15,756 nucleotides of DNA, taken from assembly GCA_002314775.1 (NCBI GenBank), contig DCHE01000057.1, positions 23,706 to 39,461 on the forward strand, in the 5' to 3' direction. The number at the start of each line of letters is the position of its first letter. The stretch's first letter is position 1. Shown one piece after another: positions 13,724-15,756 of this stretch. The DNA is from Lachnospiraceae bacterium UBA1760 (lineage in GTDB: Bacteria; Bacillota; Clostridia; Lachnospirales; Lachnospiraceae). The translations under genes were made by a program, and so were the position numbers. The notes under the pieces are model-generated. The model was not told where the DNA came from. It was given only the letters and a program-made list of their open reading frames with translations, and did not search any database.

Positions 13724-14281
13724 ATGACTAACATAGTATTAAATAGTGCGCCGGCAGTACTTACCGGACGTATCTTTGGTCTTGACAATCAACTTCTTTT
13801 CGACCTTTTATTTCAGGGTATCGCAGTATTCATCTTGTTTACATTTGTGGGATATATACTTATCAATCCAATAAAGAAGATGATAGCTGACAGACAGGCT
13901 AAAATCGACGGTGATGTTGAGGCGGCAAAAAAGGATAAGCAGGAAGCAGCACGCCTTAAGGAAGAGTATGACGAGAAGCTTAAGAACGTAGACGTTGAAG
14001 CAGATCAGATTCTTTCAGAGGCAAGACGTAAGGCTCAGAAGAACGAGAGTGCAATCATTGATGAGGCACGAACTGAGGCAGGGCGTATCGTTGATACTGC
14101 TAAGAAGGAAGCAGAATTAGAGAAGCTTAAGGTTAAGGATGAAGTAAGAGTTGAAATCATAAGCGTAGCTTCTATGATGGCTGGAAAGATTGTTGAAAAA
14201 GAGCTTTCAGAGGCTGATAAGAATAAGCTTATTGATGACACCTTAAGAGAAATGGGTGATAAAACATGGGCAGACAAGTAG
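13724..14281 (+). CDS. atpF: F-type ATP synthase subunit b
   Basis: 185 residues. One membrane helix at about 27-50 (LLFQGIAVFILFTFVGYILI) is followed by a long charged coiled coil rich in Lys, Glu and Ala that forms the peripheral stalk, ending in the delta-binding part with SMMAGKIVEKELSEADKNKLID. The SD GGTGAG at 13715-13720 is modest. Its 3' end overlaps atpH by 16 nt. Confidence 0.96.
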   Translation: MTNIVLNSAPAVLTGRIFGLDNQLLFDLLFQGIAVFILFTFVGYILINPIKKMIADRQAKIDGDVEAAKKDKQEAARLKEEYDEKLKNVDVEADQILSEARRKAQKNESAIIDEARTEAGRIVDTAKKEAELEKLKVKDEVRVEIISVASMMAGKIVEKELSEADKNKLIDDTLREMGDKTWADK

Positions 14282-14799
14282 AATCAGTTTATGGAAACGC
14301 CCTGTTCGAGGCAGCAAAGGAATGTGGAAAGCTTGAGCAGCTTTTAAATGAGGCGAGAGCCGTCAGAGAGTCAGTCAAGCAGAATCCGGATGTCCTAAAG
14401 ATGCTCAGCCATCCGAATATCGAGATAGAAGATAAGCTTGTTTTCGTCAAGAATATATTTGACGACAGGACAGATGATATCCTTACAGGGCTTATAATTC
14501 AGGCAGTCAAAAAGGGTCATGGCGGAAAGCTGAACAAAATCTTAGATGAATTTGTTTCGCTTGCAAGAAATGAGCTTAAGATTGGTGAGGCATTTGTGTA
14601 TTCAGCAAAGGAACTCACAGAGGCTCAGAAGAAGAGCGTCCATGACAGACTTGTTGAGACAACAAAGTATAGAGAGATGAGAATCCACTACAGAGTTGAT
14701 GAGACACTCATAGGTGGACTTGTAATAAAGTTAGGAGACAGAATTGTCGATAGCAGTATCAAGACAAAGCTGGATCTTATGACAAAAAGTCTCATGTAG
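14266..14799 (+). CDS. atpH: F-type ATP synthase subunit delta
   Basis: 177 residues, normal length. The N-terminal helical bundle begins ESVYGNALFEAAKE and caps the alpha subunits. The C-terminal signature DETLIGGLVIKLGDRIVDSS at about 144-163 is diagnostic. It starts inside atpF with only a weak SD, so translation is probably coupled to atpF. Confidence 0.96.
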   Translation: MGRQVESVYGNALFEAAKECGKLEQLLNEARAVRESVKQNPDVLKMLSHPNIEIEDKLVFVKNIFDDRTDDILTGLIIQAVKKGHGGKLNKILDEFVSLARNELKIGEAFVYSAKELTEAQKKSVHDRLVETTKYREMRIHYRVDETLIGGLVIKLGDRIVDSSIKTKLDLMTKSLM

Positions 14800-14830
14800 G
14801 ATGATTTGGAATGAAGCATCCGACCTACAT
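14794..14830 (+). other. Hairpin spanning the atpH stop and atpH-atpA gap
   Basis: ATGTAGG (14794-14800) pairs perfectly with CCTACAT (14824-14830), and ATG/CAT inside adds three pairs across a bulge. The stem contains the atpH stop codon. No U-tract follows. It may influence the rise in expression at atpA or RNA processing. Confidence 0.4.
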
Positions 14831-14870
14831 ACAATCATCACATTTTATGTGAGGAAAGGAAATTTAGCAA

Positions 14871-15756
14871 ATGAGTTTAAAACCAGAAGAGATCAGCTCA
14901 GTTATAAAAGAGCAGATTAAGAATTATAAGGTTAAGCTTGAAACCTCTGATACAGGTACTGTAATTCAGGTGGCCGACGGTATTGCTCGTATTCATGGTC
15001 TTGATAAGGCTATGCAGGGAGAATTACTTCTCTTCCCTGGCGACGTATACGGAATGGTCATGAACCTTGAAGAGGACAACGTAGGTGCCGTACTTCTTGG
15101 TGACTCAGCTCCAATCAGCGAGGGTGACATCGTTAAGACAACTGGAAGAGTTGTTGAGGTCCCAGTAGGTGATGGAATGCTTGGTCGTGTAGTAAATGCA
15201 CTTGGTCAGCCGATCGATGGCAAGGGACCAATCCAGTCTACAAAGACCAGACAGATTGAGAGAGTTGCATCAGGCGTTATTTCAAGAAAATCAGTTGATA
15301 CACCACTTCAGACAGGTATCAAGGCTATCGATGCCATGGTTCCAATCGGAAGAGGACAAAGAGAGTTAATCATCGGTGATAGACAGACAGGAAAGACTGC
15401 TATCGCTCTTGATACAATAATCAATCAGAAGGGTCAGAACGTAAACTGTATCTATGTTGCAATAGGACAGAAGGCATCAACAGTTGCCAATATCGTTAAG
15501 ACACTTACAGAGTATGGTGCTATGGCATACACAACAATCGTTGCATCAACAGCGAGTGAGATGGCACCACTTCAGTATATCGCACCATACGCAGGCTGTG
15601 CTATCGGTGAGGAATGGATGGAGGAAGGTAAGGATGTACTTATCATTTACGATGATTTAAGTAAGCATGCTACTGCATACCGTACACTCTCATTACTCCT
15701 TCGTAGACCACCAGGACGTGAGGCCTTCCCTGGAGATGTATTCTATCTTCACTCAA
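14871..15756 (+). CDS. atpA: F-type ATP synthase subunit alpha (partial, runs off the window)
   Basis: The first 295 codons are present, from ATG 14871 with the purine-rich SD GAGGAAAGGA at 14851-14860. The N-terminal barrel has GIARIHGLDKAMQGELLLFPGDVYGMVMNL. The nucleotide-binding domain has the Walker A GDRQTGKT near 169-176, VAIGQKAS, and DDLSKHATAYR near 269-279, followed by RRPPGREAFPGDVFYLHS at the edge. Alpha subunits bind non-exchanged nucleotide and complete the catalytic sites with beta. The reading frame is intact to the last base; the missing part is the rest of this domain and the C-terminal helices. Confidence 0.98.
   Translation, partial: MSLKPEEISSVIKEQIKNYKVKLETSDTGTVIQVADGIARIHGLDKAMQGELLLFPGDVYGMVMNLEEDNVGAVLLGDSAPISEGDIVKTTGRVVEVPVGDGMLGRVVNALGQPIDGKGPIQSTKTRQIERVASGVISRKSVDTPLQTGIKAIDAMVPIGRGQRELIIGDRQTGKTAIALDTIINQKGQNVNCIYVAIGQKASTVANIVKTLTEYGAMAYTTIVASTASEMAPLQYIAPYAGCAIGEEWMEEGKDVLIIYDDLSKHATAYRTLSLLLRRPPGREAFPGDVFYLHS

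Overview
The window looks like a chromosomal segment of a low-to-mid GC Firmicute, most likely a Lachnospiraceae member (Butyrivibrio/Roseburia-like). The evidence is strong purine-rich Shine-Dalgarno (SD) sites, TTG/GTG starts, the Firmicutes F-type ATP synthase gene order, and a two-ABC-subunit NHLM/NHLP-type peptide exporter. The taxonomic call is inference from gene style; no database was searched.

Region 1 (1-9266) is one co-oriented, closely spaced gene set: the tail of an unknown upstream gene, a TIR-FHA protein, a 60-residue peptide with a double-glycine-like leader whose GG is replaced by Ala-Ala, a membrane Ser/Thr kinase, an ECF-type sigma factor, a C39 peptidase-ABC exporter and a second ABC exporter subunit with an extra N-terminal domain. 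I read it as a phosphorylation-controlled peptide export locus. The kinase carries four TVYVPR repeats (Thr with Val at +3, three of the four following acidic residues) that could become phosphothreonine docking sites for the neighbouring FHA domain. The sigma factor could couple the signal to transcription, and the ABC pair could process and export the peptide. This assembly is the best candidate for an under-described system here.

Region 2 (9254-10774) is an independent unit. Three copies of an 18-bp palindrome spaced exactly 32 bp apart run into a near-consensus promoter, followed by a long 5'-leader hairpin and a DUF4143-type AAA+ ATPase gene that I start at GTG 9446. Region 3 (10877-11437) is a Nudix hydrolase with a perfect Nudix box.

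Region 4 (11554 to the end) is the atp operon: promoter, AtpZ/AtpI-like protein, AtpI-like protein, a 350-bp non-coding stretch holding a 165-nt inverted-repeat element, then atpB, atpE, atpF, atpH and the first part of atpA, which runs off the window. Subunit c carries the Gln, Glu-Thr-Thr and Tyr residues of sodium-binding rings, so the enzyme is predicted to be a Na+ ATP synthase. Several called ORF starts (4549, 9395, 11517, 13422) look too early, and I give better-supported starts.
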